The notes below the pieces were generated by a model. That model saw nothing but the letters and a program-made list of their open reading frames with translations. It was not told the origin of the DNA and made no database searches. Both the position numbers and the translations under genes were made by a program. Below are positions 21,280 through 33,951 of a stretch of 64,000 nt of DNA, piece after piece. Position 1 is the stretch's first letter. Each line of letters opens with the position of its first letter. Origin of the DNA: Yamagishiella unicocca (lineage: Eukaryota; Chlorophyta; Chlorophyceae; Chlamydomonadales; Volvocaceae); NCBI GenBank assembly GCA_003116995.1, contig BDSL01000115.1, forward strand, positions 239,047-303,046, given 5' to 3'.

Positions 21280-24200
21280 GTGACTAGGGCACCGGCCATG
21301 AAGAACGCGTCAATCCTTACCGGCGGCGGCGACAGCGCCGCTGCTGGCGCCGTCGCGGTCGGCGGCGCTGGCGCGGAGGCAGAGGTGGAGGTGGTGGCAT
21401 CCGGGCAGGCGCTCTCCATCGTATCAGGCTGGCTGGGAATGACCGAGGAGGAGGCGCTCCAGGAGGCGGGACCAACAGCAGCAGCCCTGGCGCCGCTGCC
21501 CGCAAGGCGGCAGCCGTTGTAAGGTTGCGCGGAGGGGAGGGGACGCGAGGGCTGGGGCAGCGGCCAGGACGACGAGGGCGCTGCTCCTGGAGGGACCTTT
21601 AAGATAGGCCCCGCCGCAAGGCGCTGTTGTGTTGCTGGGCGGTTCCGGAGCTGGGTGGTGTGTTTCGCGGCCTTCAGTGCAGCAGGGACTGGTCGGTGGC
21701 TCAGGGCTCAGGGCCCACGGCCTGGTCGGTGTCTCGGCGTCAAGGGTGTGGAGGGTTCGACGAAGACCCGTGGATGCCAGGAAAAAGGGTGTGGAGGAAG
21801 GTTACAGGAAATAACCGGTCGCGGAAACTGGCGAAAGCGGGGTGCGATGCGGGGTGGCTGGCTTTGGTTGGCTTCGGTGGTGGGAGTCCGCAGCTGGGCT
21901 ACTGCTGCAGCTACTGGGTGTCGGAGATACCAAGGAGACGTTAGAGCGGGGCGGCGGTGGGGGAGGAGGTAGGGTTTGCGGGGTGCACCTGGGCGCAGCC
22001 GTTGGTGGGTGCGGTTTCGGAGCCGCGCCAGCCGGGCAGGGGGCAGGGGGCTGCGGCGCCCGCGCTGGGAGGACGAGAGACGGGACGCGGGGCTGAGGTG
22101 CCCGAGAACCATGGGTCGGGAGGAATCGCGCCACAGAGGATAGATAAGCTGGGTTTAGGGGGGGTGAATGGGCGCAACTTGCGATGGCAGTTGGGGAAAA
22201 TGAGGGAAGGCCGCGCCGGAACCAGCCTGCGCCCACAACTCACGCCGGACTTCGGGTAATCTGAACTGTGGAGCCACTGCCACGGTGCTGTCACAGCGTG
22301 ACGCGGGAGGGGCGGCTTCCCGATCCGGTTGAGCCCCGGTTTGGCCCGCTGGTGGGGTGGGCGAGATAGGCCGCCTCCAGCTGCAGCATTCCAGCGACGG
22401 CGGCTTAGTCCGGGGTGGGGTATGTGGGCCGGCACCTCCCGCTGTCGTCTGGACAGACCCCTCCCACCCGCCGCCACGGCATGTTGCTTTGCCTCATATG
22501 GCCAACACGTCCCTACGCTACCCGCCTCCACGGCTCCCGCCCCCTCCATGGGTTTGTCTGCCTGCCACCCTCCCTCCACAGCCTGGGCCTGGGCGCCAAG
22601 TACCTGCCGCACCATAAGGCAAGTTGGGGCCGGTGGCAGGAGGCGGTGGAAGAGGAAGGTGGCGGAACAGGAAGGTGGCGGAAGAGGGTGGCGGGTGCGG
22701 AAGAGGGTGGCGAGTAGAGGGCACGGGCCCCTGCTCACCGCCCCTCCGTACCCTCTGCCTCTTTCCCTGTGTCGGTCCACCGGGTTTAGCTTCCCTCCAA
22801 AACCCCTGACACCCGACCCCCTGATACCCGAACCCCCTCCACCCGGCCCCAGGCTGTAGAGATGGCTACCGCTCTGGATAACAAACTGCGGAAGCGCCTG
22901 GAGCGAGGGCTGGCAGCACGGCGCTTGGCGGACGAGGACGAGCAAGGGGAGGGAGGGACGGGTTTCGGAGCCGCCACCGGGTCAAGGGGCCCGGGGTCGG
23001 GAACCACAGCCCAGGACGCGCTGCTGGGGTCCAAGCGTCGGGCAGCCTTTGGGGCCGCCGGGGGCAAGGTGGGCTAGGGCGGGGCGGGACGGGGCGGGAC
23101 GGGGTGGGTTGAGGTGGGCTAGGGCGAGGTAGTTTGAGGTGGGCTAGGGTGGGGCGGGACGGGGTGGGTTGAGGCGGGCTACGGCGGGGGGGGTCGGGGC
23201 GGGGCTAGCAAGCAGGAAACGGTGATCGATGGTGGGATGGTGTAGTGCGGACCTCAACGGAGGGCCCGGGGTGGGCTGCAGGGTGCCGAGCGGCGTATGA
23301 CACGAGGGGGTCAGGGGGTTGAGAAAATCCGGGAGGAAACCCACTTGGTGGTAGGGGGCTGAGGCGAGTACTCGCTGGCGGCGAGAGAGAGACTGGGGGG
23401 CAGAGGGGAAACCCCGTGGTAGGCGAGGGGCCGGAGAGGAACGTGGGTGTCTTTGCTGCGGTGCTGCGGGGCTGTCTGCGCACGGAGCATGGCCGTGAAG
23501 CGAAGGAGTGATAAAATAAGCGAAGGAGTGATAAAATAAGCGAAGGAGTGATAAAATAAGCGAAGGAGTGATAAAATAAGCGAAGAGGGTAAGCGGTGCG
23601 CTGTGTGTGCGGGTGAGCTAAGGGGTTGCGGATGAAGGAGAGCGGAACATGCGGGTGCGGGCGGAGGGCAGGGGAAGGGAGTGGCGGGTGCAGACACACC
23701 TTGCTTGACTGCGGTACGCGCAGGAGCCTCTGCGTGTGTGCCTAGGGCGACACCGGCGTGGTTCGAGGGACATCGCTGGTGTTGCTGTTCGTTGTTTTTG
23801 TGTATGGGCTGGCGTGCTGGGTTGGGTTAGTGGTGGCAGTGGTGGCGGGCGCTGGAAGGGATGGGCCAAAGCTCAACCTGCCATTCATTGGGCGCCATCG
23901 GCTTGGTCTCCAGCACGACTCGTTGTGGCATCCGACGCGTGCCCACTCCCATCTACGTATATCCCTCCCCAGCCTCCTTCCTAGCCTGCATCCTTCCTCA
24001 GTCCTCCTGGCTTCCTGCCAAACGTCCTTGCTTTCCTTCTCCTTCCAAACCACCTTCCCTATCCTAATCGTTGACATCCTCACTCGCCCACCGCCCACCG
24101 CTCACCTCCCACCTTCCGCCCCCCCTCTTATTGGTTGTCAGTTCACTGGTTTACTCTCCGCGCCTGCCTGCCTGCCTGCCTGCCTGCCTGCCCCACCACC

Positions 24201-24448
24201 AGTGGACGCATGCGGATGCGGCCAAGCGGGAAGCCGCCGGCAACGCGGGCCGACCAGACGGCGCCGTCGACGACAGCGACGGCGAGGAGGAGCGCAAGGG
24301 CGGCCCAACCAGCAGATCGGGCCCGGGGGCTGCGGGGGCTGGGGGCAGCAAGGCGGCCCGGGAGGCGCTCCTGTACGCACCAGTGGGGGGCGCGGGGAAG
24401 ACGGGCAAGAAGAGCAAGAAGCAGCGGGCCGCGGTGCAGGCGGGGTAG
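21280..24448 (+). CDS. Small basic protein of unknown function (FLGLGAKYLPHHK motif)
   Basis: Exons 21280-21518, 22582-22618, 22853-23068 and 24203-24448 join in frame to about 245 residues; the second ATG at 21298 is an equally good start. Exon 1 is Ala/Gly/Val-rich and ends in a strong GTAAGG donor. Exon 2 is only 37 nt and its 5' splice site is a GC donor (AAG|GCAAGT). The joined product reads FLGLGAKYLPHHKAVEM followed by a charged helix (DNKLRKRLERGLAARRLADE) and ends in a Lys-rich tail (KTGKKSKKQR). Small basic eukaryotic nuclear or nucleolar proteins have this build, but the family was not recognised, so no function is assigned. Frame closure across the tiny exon supports the model. 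The intron 23069-24202 could hide another exon. Confidence 0.6.
23069..23580. repeat. Intronic tandem repeats: G-rich array and four exact 20-bp AT-rich units
   Basis: At 23070-23180 there is a GGGGCGGGACGGGGTGGGTT-type array. At 23501-23580 four identical copies of CGAAGGAGTGATAAAATAAG follow head to tail; these are markedly AT-richer than anything around them. Confidence 0.9.
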
Positions 24449-26316
24449 CGCCGCCGAGCGAGGGGTTACAATAATAGAACCGGTAACTCGACTGGGGAAA
24501 TGTAGCGGGTGCATAGCCTTCGGACACCAGCGAGGGGTGGGGCAAGGGGTCGAAACGCGTGTTTGCGTGGCGAGGGACTGAGTAAAGGAAATTGAGTGCC
24601 TGGTTGGAGCCCGGCAAGGGATGCGGCGGCGTGGGCGCGGCTGGTCTGCTTCCGATTGCCGCGGAAGGCTGCACACTGAGTGAGTGAATGGATTACTTGG
24701 GGGTTGAAGCGGACTCCAGGAGGGGGCCGGTCAGTGGACTCCAGGGGCAGTGGACTCCAGGAGGGGGCCGGCAAGTGGACCCCAGGAGCGGGACGGGCCG
24801 TTGTGGACGCGAGTGTTTGGCAGATGTGGGTCGGAGCACGTGGGGGACCCGGAAGGGCAGGGCGGGGCAAGCGAGGGCTCCGCCCGGTCGCACAGCCGGC
24901 GGTGCAGCGATACGGCAGGAGCAGTCTTCGAGACCTCGAGGCAATATCTAGAGTCGGTTGGGCGGGGTGCGATATGATGGTGAGTCCATCAGGCCCGCAC
25001 CGGCTGCCTGCCTGCCTGGCGCGGGTGCGCGAACGACGACTCCAATGCGGCCGCGTCCGTGTGAGGTTGTCCGCCCGCTGCGGGCCGTGTCCTCCGCCGC
25101 CGTCCACTCTGCCAGGCAGGGCCCGCGCTAGGGGCGTTGAGGACAGCCGTGTGGGGGTGAGCCACACGAGGCGGCTGTGCCGTTGGTGCGTGTTCGCGCT
25201 AGACTGGGTGAAGGGCGGCACGAGGCTCACGCCTGGCACGCTTGCGTGCTCCGGTGACAGGGGTGTGTGCACGCGTACCTTGTCCGCGGAGGGCCCGTGA
25301 TACGAGGCGGGCATCCACGCCCTGGCAAGTTCGTTGAGGCGGCGTAGCGGCGGTTAGGCCGTACATGGCGGCGGGCGGGGGCGCGATTGGAGAGGCGGTG
25401 GAGGCCATGCGCGGCGGCAAGGGGCTCATCGGTTATGCACGTGACCGGGCCATCCTGATTAGGATACCGCCCACGGCGGGTAGGGTTGCAGTGATCGCTC
25501 CGCCTTGTGGTTGGGCCCCAAGTGCGTTGCGATGCCGAATGACGTGTGAGGGCGGGGGGGGGGCTTCAAGTACACACAGCGCCGGTCGGTGTCGGTGCCG
25601 GTGTGAGTGTGGGTGTGTGGTGACGAGGTCAGGGGTGGAGGCGGGTGGCAGTCTGTTTGCATGGCGGGGTAGGTTGCAGGGACGAGTGTTAGTCGTGGGC
25701 GTCACCCCCCGGGAGTCCATGGGTCTATGCAACAGGATTGAAAGTTAAGGGTCTCCCGGTTTATCCCGAGCTGTACTGGCTTGTTGGGACGGCCTGTACG
25801 GCCTATATTCTCTGTGCGCCTTCTACTGCCGGCCACGCGGCATCTAGCGTTTTTTATTTTATATTTCAATTTTCAAATGCCTGCGATCAGGGTGGTGTTT
25901 GCTTGCTGACACGCGCGTTGCACGAGGGGTTGCCTAAAAGTTGGTTGCATGTGCGTCCCAGGCTGACGTGGGGCAGGCCCACGGGACAGGGGCGCATTTC
26001 GCCCTGTTTCACCTGGGTCTTATTGGTATGTCAAAGGTAGGAACACCACTGATCACTACGCCTATCACGCAAGGGGAGCAGCTGGGGTTGGTCACAGCCT
26101 CAGATGGTAAAGTTTGGACATGTACCGCGCAAAAGCACCGACATCTGCCCGTGTGTAGTAATAGCTATCGCTTGATTTGTAGATAAAGTAATAGGGATCA
26201 TACGTTGTTATACGATGACTGCCAGGCTGCGCCACATCTCGGACCTCACTCATAGTAGCGCACCGTCTAGCTGACCGACCTGCTTTGCAGGTTGACACAA
26301 GTAACTAGCGCTAGAC
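24449..26316. other. Intergenic region upstream of Pumilio
   Basis: Contains a module A copy in minus orientation at 24463-24530 directly after the upstream stop, and a GGACTCCAGGAGGGGGCCGG duplication at 24714-24790. From about 25740 GC falls and a T-rich stretch (25848-25875) appears, plausibly the Pumilio promoter and 5' UTR. No exon was recognised. Confidence 0.5.
24463..24530 (-). repeat. Module A copy outside an intron
   Basis: Complete module: GTGTCCGAAGGCTATGCACC side, CCCCAGTCGAGTTACCGG and TTCTATTATTGTAACCCC, read on the minus strand, only 15 bp after the stop codon of the upstream gene. Confidence 0.85.
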
Positions 26317-29300
26317 ATGAGTGACGCTGCAGCAGCCCAGGCGGAGGAGATTAGGCGGATTCTGTTGAACAGACATCTTGATAACGTGTTCTGCGGAACT
26401 ACCGGGCCCAAACGGCCTGGCAGCGCACCGCCACAGGCTGAAGTCCTGCCAGGTTCTCCTATGGGACCTGCGCCGACCGGCTACAATATTATCACCGGCG
26501 AGCCGTTGCGTAGCGTAGGTGGTGGGCAGCAACATGCTGCCCCGCCGCCACCAGCACAGCCAAAGGCTGCTGAGAGCGAGGACCTGGGCTTAGGACCGGA
26601 CGCTGAGGAGGCGTAAGCGGGGTTGGCGCTCTGGGGGTGCAGGGCACAGTCGGCATGTGCGTGCCCTAAATCCGCTACCTCGACCCTGCCGCCACAGTCT
26701 GAGGTCCCGGCCAGACTACGTGGCATACTATTATGCAAACGTCCGCAACAATCCACGCCTCCCGCCGCCTTTGCAAAATCGGAACGTGAGCGCGCCCTGG
26801 GCCGAGAACGGGAAAACGATGACGTCTGACGGTCTTGCAGAAGTACAGGTGCGTGTTATGCTGCGATCATAACGAGGGGTTGGCTCTATGCGACGTGGCT
26901 CTTTCCTGCCAGCGGACCTGTCCGCGTGGAATACTCTCAACAATTATGCTTCTGCGTTGATATTGCAGGGCAAGTCCGATTCCAGCGACGCTCAGGCGCA
27001 AGCGACCTTCAACATGTTGTTTGGTAACCAGTTGAATCTCAAGGTATGTCTGCTTGGCACGTCTGCAAGAAACCCCTGGCCTTGCACACATTTACCTTTT
27101 CGGGGCTGCTCCCTTCCTGTCTGGACAGGATGGAACTGAACCGATTCCAATTGGAGGCGGCAATTACCTCGGACAGGTCAGATGGGAAGCCAATTCGCAG
27201 GCGAACTCGCAGCGGAGTGTGACTGTACTGGTGCATAAAGGCGTTTCCTTCCGAACGGTGTGAATTGAACACTTATCCGTGCTCCTGTGCTCGTTGATGC
27301 GCGCAGGATCTTGGCCCGCAGGTCAGCTCGAGCTTGGGCGCTACCAACGGCCTCTCGCCAACGCAGCGCCCCGACACGCTTGCAGCGGCTTGGGCTAACA
27401 TCGGCGCATCTGCAGCAGCTAACAACGCAGCGCAGCAGCTGGACTCACTGCTCGGCGCTTACGGGTCGCCGAAACCGGCTACTGGGCTCAGCCCCCTCCT
27501 GACTGCAGAGCTGAAGGCGCAGGCCAGCGGTGTTTCCATCTACTCGGTAAGGAACGTGGAGCATTGGACGCATCATGTGGCGCGTGGGTCAAAGACATGC
27601 TGCGTCGCGTGTGTGGGTGGGCTGCGTAACCACCTCCTGGCTTTCTGCTGCGCACCCAACGGGCATCCATGCGTCCCGCCGGTGGCTTCCCGCAGGCCCG
27701 TAGCGCAGACGAGCAGGCGCTCCACGAATCCCTGTTCGTCGGCAGCACGCCGCACACCCCCATGGGCAGCCAGCATGGCGGCGGCAACCAGCTCTATGGG
27801 CCCTTCAACCCGGACTCGCCGCGGGCGTCGATGGACATGGTCGGACGCTCCATGAGCAGCAACAGCCTGGGCGGCGGGGCGCTTGGGAAGGTAAGCGCGT
27901 GTCTTATCAGGACGGCTGCGGCAAGCTAGCTACCGTGCGCCGCGGTTGGCGCGTGTTCGCAGCAACGGTCACCGCCAGCTGCCAGTGCATCGCTTCTCTG
28001 CTTCGCCGACATGTCGGAAACATTGCGTATAGAATCTGGGTTTCTGCTGGCGTTATGTTCTCGCCTGTCGTTTGCGGTACAAGCGTGATGGAACGGTCAC
28101 AGGCTCCGTTCGTTACGTGGGGTAATTTGCGTATGCGGCAACCCGTAAGGGGAACATAAGTTTGGTAAACTACCTCTTCGTGATAGCTTCCGCAGGAGGG
28201 ATCATGCGGTCCCAGCCTGTTGATGACCTTGCAGACCGCACATCAAAGGCCACCTTGCACCAAATAACTCAGCATTTGTTGCTGGAAAGTTGGAATGACG
28301 CGGTGGGGATGTTTATTGAAGCCCCGGTAAACGTGGCGAGCCTGTTCCCTCGCACCACGCCGTGCGCCTGACCTGCTGCACCGTCGCGCACTGTACGCCC
28401 GTTGCACCAGGACCCCAAGATCAACCCAGGTCCTGGGCCCACCGGACGTCTTGCATCCGTCATCGGCGACCAGCGCATGACCTTGCGCACGCCGTCAAAG
28501 CTACGGATTGGGAGCACCGTCGTCGACCACGAGTCTCACCAACAGTTGCTGAACAGCCTAGCCAGAGCTGACTCCGCCGCTGCCGCCGCTGACCCCGAGA
28601 ACGCTGCGGCTGCCGCCGCGGCGGCAGCAGCAGCGCAGCAGCTGGCGTCTGCAGCGCAGGTGCAGGCAGCGGTCGAGGCGTTTCAGAACCTGCCCCCAGC
28701 GGCTGCCACCGCCTTTGCGGCCGCTCTGGGCGGCGGTGACCAGGGGGGGATGTCCGGCGGCCAACAGCTGGTGAACCCTGACGGTGAGTGACTGTCCATC
28801 TAAGCGCTCTGTTGCACAAAGGGAAAACATTGTCTGTGTCCTGTTGCTGTTTGCAAGCCTTTGCGACGCGACGAATGAAGCGATTCCGGGTGTTGCCTTG
28901 CCGTCGCACACGCAGTGCTCCTGGGAGGCGCGGGCGCGCAGCAGCAGCAAATGCAGGTGAGCGGGAGCGGGAGGATGAGGCTTGAACTGCTGAGCTGCGG
29001 TGTGGAAACGGGACGGGTGGGGGTCTGGAAGGGCTGGAGCGCCGTGCTGTCGATGTAAACGTGTACGGCGTTGGCGTTGGCGGACGAGTGGCTGGGCGTC
29101 CGTACCATTACGGCATTGTGACCAGGCTGTTTGCGATCGCGCATGGGTTGACGAACGAACAAACTGTTATGTTTAGGACGAGAACTTCGTTTACCTACGC
29201 CTGATTGAATGGCAGGTGAGGCTTTCCTCCGGAACGGGCTGAGGTTGCCATAGCGCGCTTCCCAAGACAAGTTTCTTGCCGAAAGCCGAAACCTGTATAC

Positions 29301-30718
29301 CTCCGCCAATCCACGAGTACTGTGTCGTTGTACAGCGTACGTGCGTACCTGCGGTGTGCCGACCGCGCCTTTGCGGGGTGCTTCAGGGTGGGGTGCTTCA
29401 GGGTGTCGACCTAAGCTGCCTACTGCGCACGTCCGCCCTGTCGTTCCCCCGCAGGCCATGTACATGGCGGCAGCCATGTACCCCATGTACTACGCGCAGC
29501 AGGCGCAACAGGCCGCAGGCATGCAGCAGAGCATCCAGGTGGGCGATGCGTGGGTGAAGCGGGGTGACGTCGGTGCAGCAGGGGCGGCGGGACCGAGAGA
29601 CGTACGGCACGCCTGTCCTCACTGATGACAACAAGGGCGGAAGCGACACGACTCTCATGTTTGAGACTGCGCCCAAGAGGCGCGTGTCCGGCCCCCGCTT
29701 GCCCTCGTGGTTTCCGGCCCCCGCTTGTCCGCGTGGTTTGCGGCCCCCGCTTGTCCTCGTGGTTTCAACAAGTGACAGCGTCCATGCGCAATGTCAGGTC
29801 CATAGTGTCAGGGCCCAACAACTCTTAAGTTCTGTGGTTTAGCTGCAGTCTAGCTGACGGCAGGGATACAGGGTTGCCCCGCCTTGCGACCCCTCTTGGC
29901 TCATCCTTCCTGTCCGCTCCGATTCGCAGGCCATGCAAGCGGCGGCTATGGTTGGGTTCCCTGGCGCCAGCGGCGGATTCCCTATGATGCCCGGCGGAGT
30001 TCCGCCGTCGATGCTCCAGGCGGCGTACCCGCCCTCCATGATCCCCGGCTTGCCGCCCGGCGCGGCCGCCTCCTTGTTCGGCGCCGGGGCTGGCGGCATG
30101 GGAGCTGGAGCCGGCATGCACGACGTCGCAGCTCTAGCGGCAGCGGGCCTCCGGCCGCAGCAGCAGTACGGTGCCATGGGGGCTGGTGGCGGCATGACCC
30201 CATCATACTCCCCCGCCATGATGATGGGGGGCAGCGGCGACTACACAGCCTATTACCAGAAGGTGCTGGAGGCGCAGGCGCAGGCGGCGGCCGTTGCCAT
30301 GGCTGGCGGCGTGTCTAAGGACACCGATGCGGCCACAGCCGCCGCCATGTTACGCGCAGGCGTGCCGCCGCCGCCCCCGCCGCCGGGCCAGCCGCCGCCA
30401 CCGCCGAAGGACAAGCGCAACAGCGGCGGCGAGCCGCAGCCTGGGCCCAACCCGTACGCCCACCAACTGGCCGGAGGCGACTCCGAGCGGCGCCTGCGGA
30501 CGAACTCCTCCGGCCGCGACTTGGAGCGCCTGACGACGCGCGTCAGTGGCACCTCGAGCCTCGGCGGGACTCCGTCCGGCGTGGGACAGATGGCGGCCTC
30601 CCCCACGCACGGGGCTTTCGCGGGCGGGAACCTGCAGGGCGTGCACAACAGCCGCCTCCGCGCGGCGTCCGGCTCCCAGTCCTTCCTGCCGCACGACAGC
30701 CACATGGGCCCGATCAGT

Positions 30719-30750
<32 letters not shown>

Positions 30751-33700
30751 TGGTGGTGGGCTCATCAGCGCCGGCAGCGGCAACCTGGCCAACCAGATGT
30801 ATCCGCGCGACGCCCTGCGGCCTGAAGGCACGCAGCGCCGCAACAGCCAGCGCCGGGACATGCTGGGACCGGAGGTGGGAGAGGTGCACCAGAGTATGGC
30901 CGGAGGCCACAACGCCGGCGGCGCCGGCGCCGCCGCCGGCGGCCCTGGTGGTGCCGGCGGCGGCGGTCCCCGCGGGCCTCGCAGCAGCGGCGACACGCTG
31001 CTGGACGAGTTCAAGGCCAACAAGACCGGCCGCAAGTACGAGCTGCGCGAGATCCTGGGCCACGTGTACGAGTTCAGCTTGGACCAGCACGGCAGCAGGT
31101 TTATCCAGCAGGCAAGCGCAGGGGCGGGGCTCTCGGGGCGGGCAGGCCGGTGGGTAGGAGGGGGGAATGGCGGGCGTCGCCGGCGGCGGGATGCGCTGCG
31201 CCAGACTGACCGATGCGGGCAGGCTCCAGGCTGTGGTGGGTGCGTCAGGACTCGTGCCGCCCGGACCCACGTCGTTATCCGTTTCACAGCGCTGCGCTGC
31301 TGTTAGCAGCTGTCAGCTGCTGTTAGCTGCTGTTAGTTGCTCGAGCCTTGCATTCGCCGCTCCTTATCCAACGCGCACGAACGCGCACTCGGGCGATACA
31401 CACGCGCACACGCACGCTCGCAGAAGCTGGAGGGGATGATGGGCGAGGACCTGGACGCCGCGTTCAGCGAGGTGCTGCCGCGCATCCTGCACCTCATGAC
31501 GGACGTGTTCGGCAACTACGTGGTGCAGAAGTTCCTGGAGCACGGTGCGCGCGTGGTGGTGGCGGTGGTGGGCCGGGAGACGAGCCAGTGCGAATAGGAA
31601 GCCGAGTAGGAACCCCGTTTGGAACACGACGGTGGGGGGGGTGGGGGTGGTGGGGGTGGGGCGAGAGGAAAGCCAGTACGGATAGGAAGCCGATTAGGAA
31701 ACCGTTTGGAACACGACGGTGGGGGGGTGGGGGTGGGGCGAGAGGAGAGCCTCGTAGCCGGGATACGGCGTAGGGCGATGGATCCTTCACATGGCTGCGG
31801 GCCGGGAAGCAAGCGCCGGGGGTCACGGCCTCTCTGCCGCTACGTGTCCTCGTCTTGTGGTGCGTGCCCTCGTCGTGTCGTGCGCGAGCACGTAGAGCGC
31901 ACCCGGTGTCGACAGGTTCGTGCAAGTGCCCGACCTGCACCCTCGAGCTGCACTGCTGAGCTGGCGTGTGAAGACTGTATGTGTCATGCCGGTGCAGGCT
32001 CCCTGGACCACCGCGGTCGCCTGGCCAAGGCCCTGCACGGGCACGTGCTGCAGCTGAGCCTCCAGATGTACGGCTGTCGTGTCGTACAGAAGGCGCTGGA
32101 GGTGTTTACTGAGGACCAGCAGGTGCGCGGCGCCCTGACGCGTCTCGTTCTCCGCTTGTGGGTTTAGAGCCGCCGAAACATGCCCTACACCACTTGTCGA
32201 ACGAGCATGTGTCTGGATGCTAGTCAAGTGCGGAGGAACGCACACGTGGGCTCGAAGCAAGCAAACATTGCATCCATTACGCTGCCTCCCCACATACCGT
32301 CCTTCAACTTAATCGTGCCTTCGCATCCGCCTCGCTGCCCGGTCCCCCCGCCCTTGATCCCCGTCTCCTCCCTACCCCCCCGTAACCGGGCCTCCTTGCC
32401 ACCCCCCGTAACCCCCCCCGTAACCGGGCCTCCTTGCCACCCCCTTTACCCCTCTCCCCGTCGCCCCCCGCCCCCGCCCGTCCCCGCCCCCACCCCAGAT
32501 CGAACTGATTTCGGAGCTGGACGGCCACATCATGCGCTGCGTGCGCGACCAGAACGGCAACCACGTCATCCAAAAGTGCATCGAGTGCGTGCCCACGCAC
32601 CGCGTCATCGGCCTGCTGGACAACTTCCTCATGTGCGTCGTGCCGCTCTCCACGCACCCCTTCGGCTGCCGCATCATCCAGCGCATCCTGGAGCACGTGC
32701 GCGACCAGCGCCGCCGCGGCGCCGTCATGGCGGACATCCTGGCCGCCGCCGTACAGCTCACGCAGGACCAGTACGGCAATTACGTCATCCAGCACGTGCT
32801 GGAGCGCGGCACCCCGGAGGAGCGCTCCTCCGTCGCCGGCAGCCTGGCGTCCACGGTGGTGCAGCTGTCGATGCACAAGTTCGCCAGCAACGTGATCGAA
32901 AAGTGCCTGACGTACGGCAGCACGGCGGACCGCGACCTGCTCATCAACCGCATGCTGGGGGCGCAGGCGCTGCAGATGCAGCAGGCGGCGGCGGCGGGCG
33001 GCGTGGACGGCGACCTGGAGGTCGAGGTAAGAGGGTGGTGCTGCATTCTTCGGCCTTGTGTTGCATTCCGGAGCGGCGGGGATGCGATGCGGTCCGCCGT
33101 GCGGCGGCAACGGCGGCTGCCCATGTGCCCCTGACCCACGGTTCGCGCTCTTCCCCACAGCGCACTGAGCGCTGTGCGCCGTGGAGGTGCGTCCCAGTCG
33201 TGTTTTCCTCCCTACCGCGCGCCCCAGGTCTCACCCCGCCCCTTACTCCATTCCCCCCCCCGGCCCGGCTCCTGCCCCACTGCCGCCACTGCAGGACCCC
33301 GTCCAGGCCATGATGAAGGACCAGTTCGGCAACTACGTGGTGCAGAAGGTGCTGGAGGTGTGCACCGACGAACAGCGCGAGACGATGCTCGCGCGCGTCC
33401 GCCAGCAGCTGCACGCTCTCAAGCGCTACACGTACGGCAAGCACATCGTGGCGCGAGTGGAGAAGCTGCTGTCCGCGGGCACGCGCTATCAGACGCACGC
33501 CAAGGGCCGCCTGCTGCCAGACGACGAGGCGCTGGCGGCGGCCGCAGCGGCGGCCGGAGGACGTCTCGGGCACTTAGCCATGGGCGTATCGCCGCTGGCG
33601 CTTCACCCGCTGAGCGACGGCGCGGCTGCGGGCGGCGCTGACGACGCCGGTAGCACGGGAAGCGGTGCTGGCAGCAGCGAGGGAGGGGCCCGGGCGGCGG

Positions 33701-33951
33701 CCGCTGACGGCGGCAAGGGCTCCGACGGCGGTGCCAGCGCGCACCCGTCGGCCCCCACCACGCCGCCGGTGTCGACTGGCGCCGGGGAGAGCGGCGGCTA
33801 CACGGGCAGCAGCGCGGCCAGCGCGGTGAAGGTCGTGTCGGCGGTGTCGTCGGACGGCGGGGTCTCCGGGACGGAGCGGCCCTGCTCGGGCGTTGTTGGG
33901 TTGGAGGTGCAGGCCGAGGGGGCGAGGCTAGCAGTCGGCGAGGCCCACTGA
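26317..33951 (+). CDS. PUM: Pumilio/PUF-family RNA-binding protein
   Basis: Sequence-specific 3' UTR binder that normally represses translation or promotes mRNA decay in the cytoplasm. Exons 26317-26612, 26698-26848, 26969-27043, 27129-27176, 27307-27546, 27696-27890, 28411-28783, 28916-28956, 29455-29538, 29930-31111, 31424-31544, 31998-32122, 32499-33026 and 33295-33951 join in frame to 1371 residues. The N-terminus has the Pumilio motif [15 protein letters not shown] and NPRLPPPL. The middle is Ala/Gln/Gly/Met-rich. The PUF domain (about residues 858-1205) has eight repeats whose RNA-contact residues read SR..Q, NY..Q, CR..Q, NH..Q, CR..Q, NY..Q, SN..E, NY..Q. This is the canonical animal PUM set and predicts UGUAUAUA as target. 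The intron inside repeat 1 has a GC donor (CAG|GCAAGC). The Ala/Gly/Ser-rich tail after the domain is unusual in length. Confidence 0.95.
29686..29766. repeat. ~25-bp tandem repeat (three copies) in a Pumilio intron
   Basis: Units contain GGCCCCCGCTTGTCCTCGTG followed by GTTT. Confidence 0.8.

Noticed and set aside
21201..21419. Minus-strand ORF starting MESACPDAT with a GTAAGG-like donor, considered as NEK10 exon 1
   Set aside because: It would join in phase, but the plus-strand exon here fits better because its product continues as FLGLGAKYLPHHK. Kept only as a weak alternative.
23501..23580. Four exact 20-bp repeats, considered as a CRISPR array
   Set aside because: The units are head to tail with no spacers, and the context is a eukaryotic intron.
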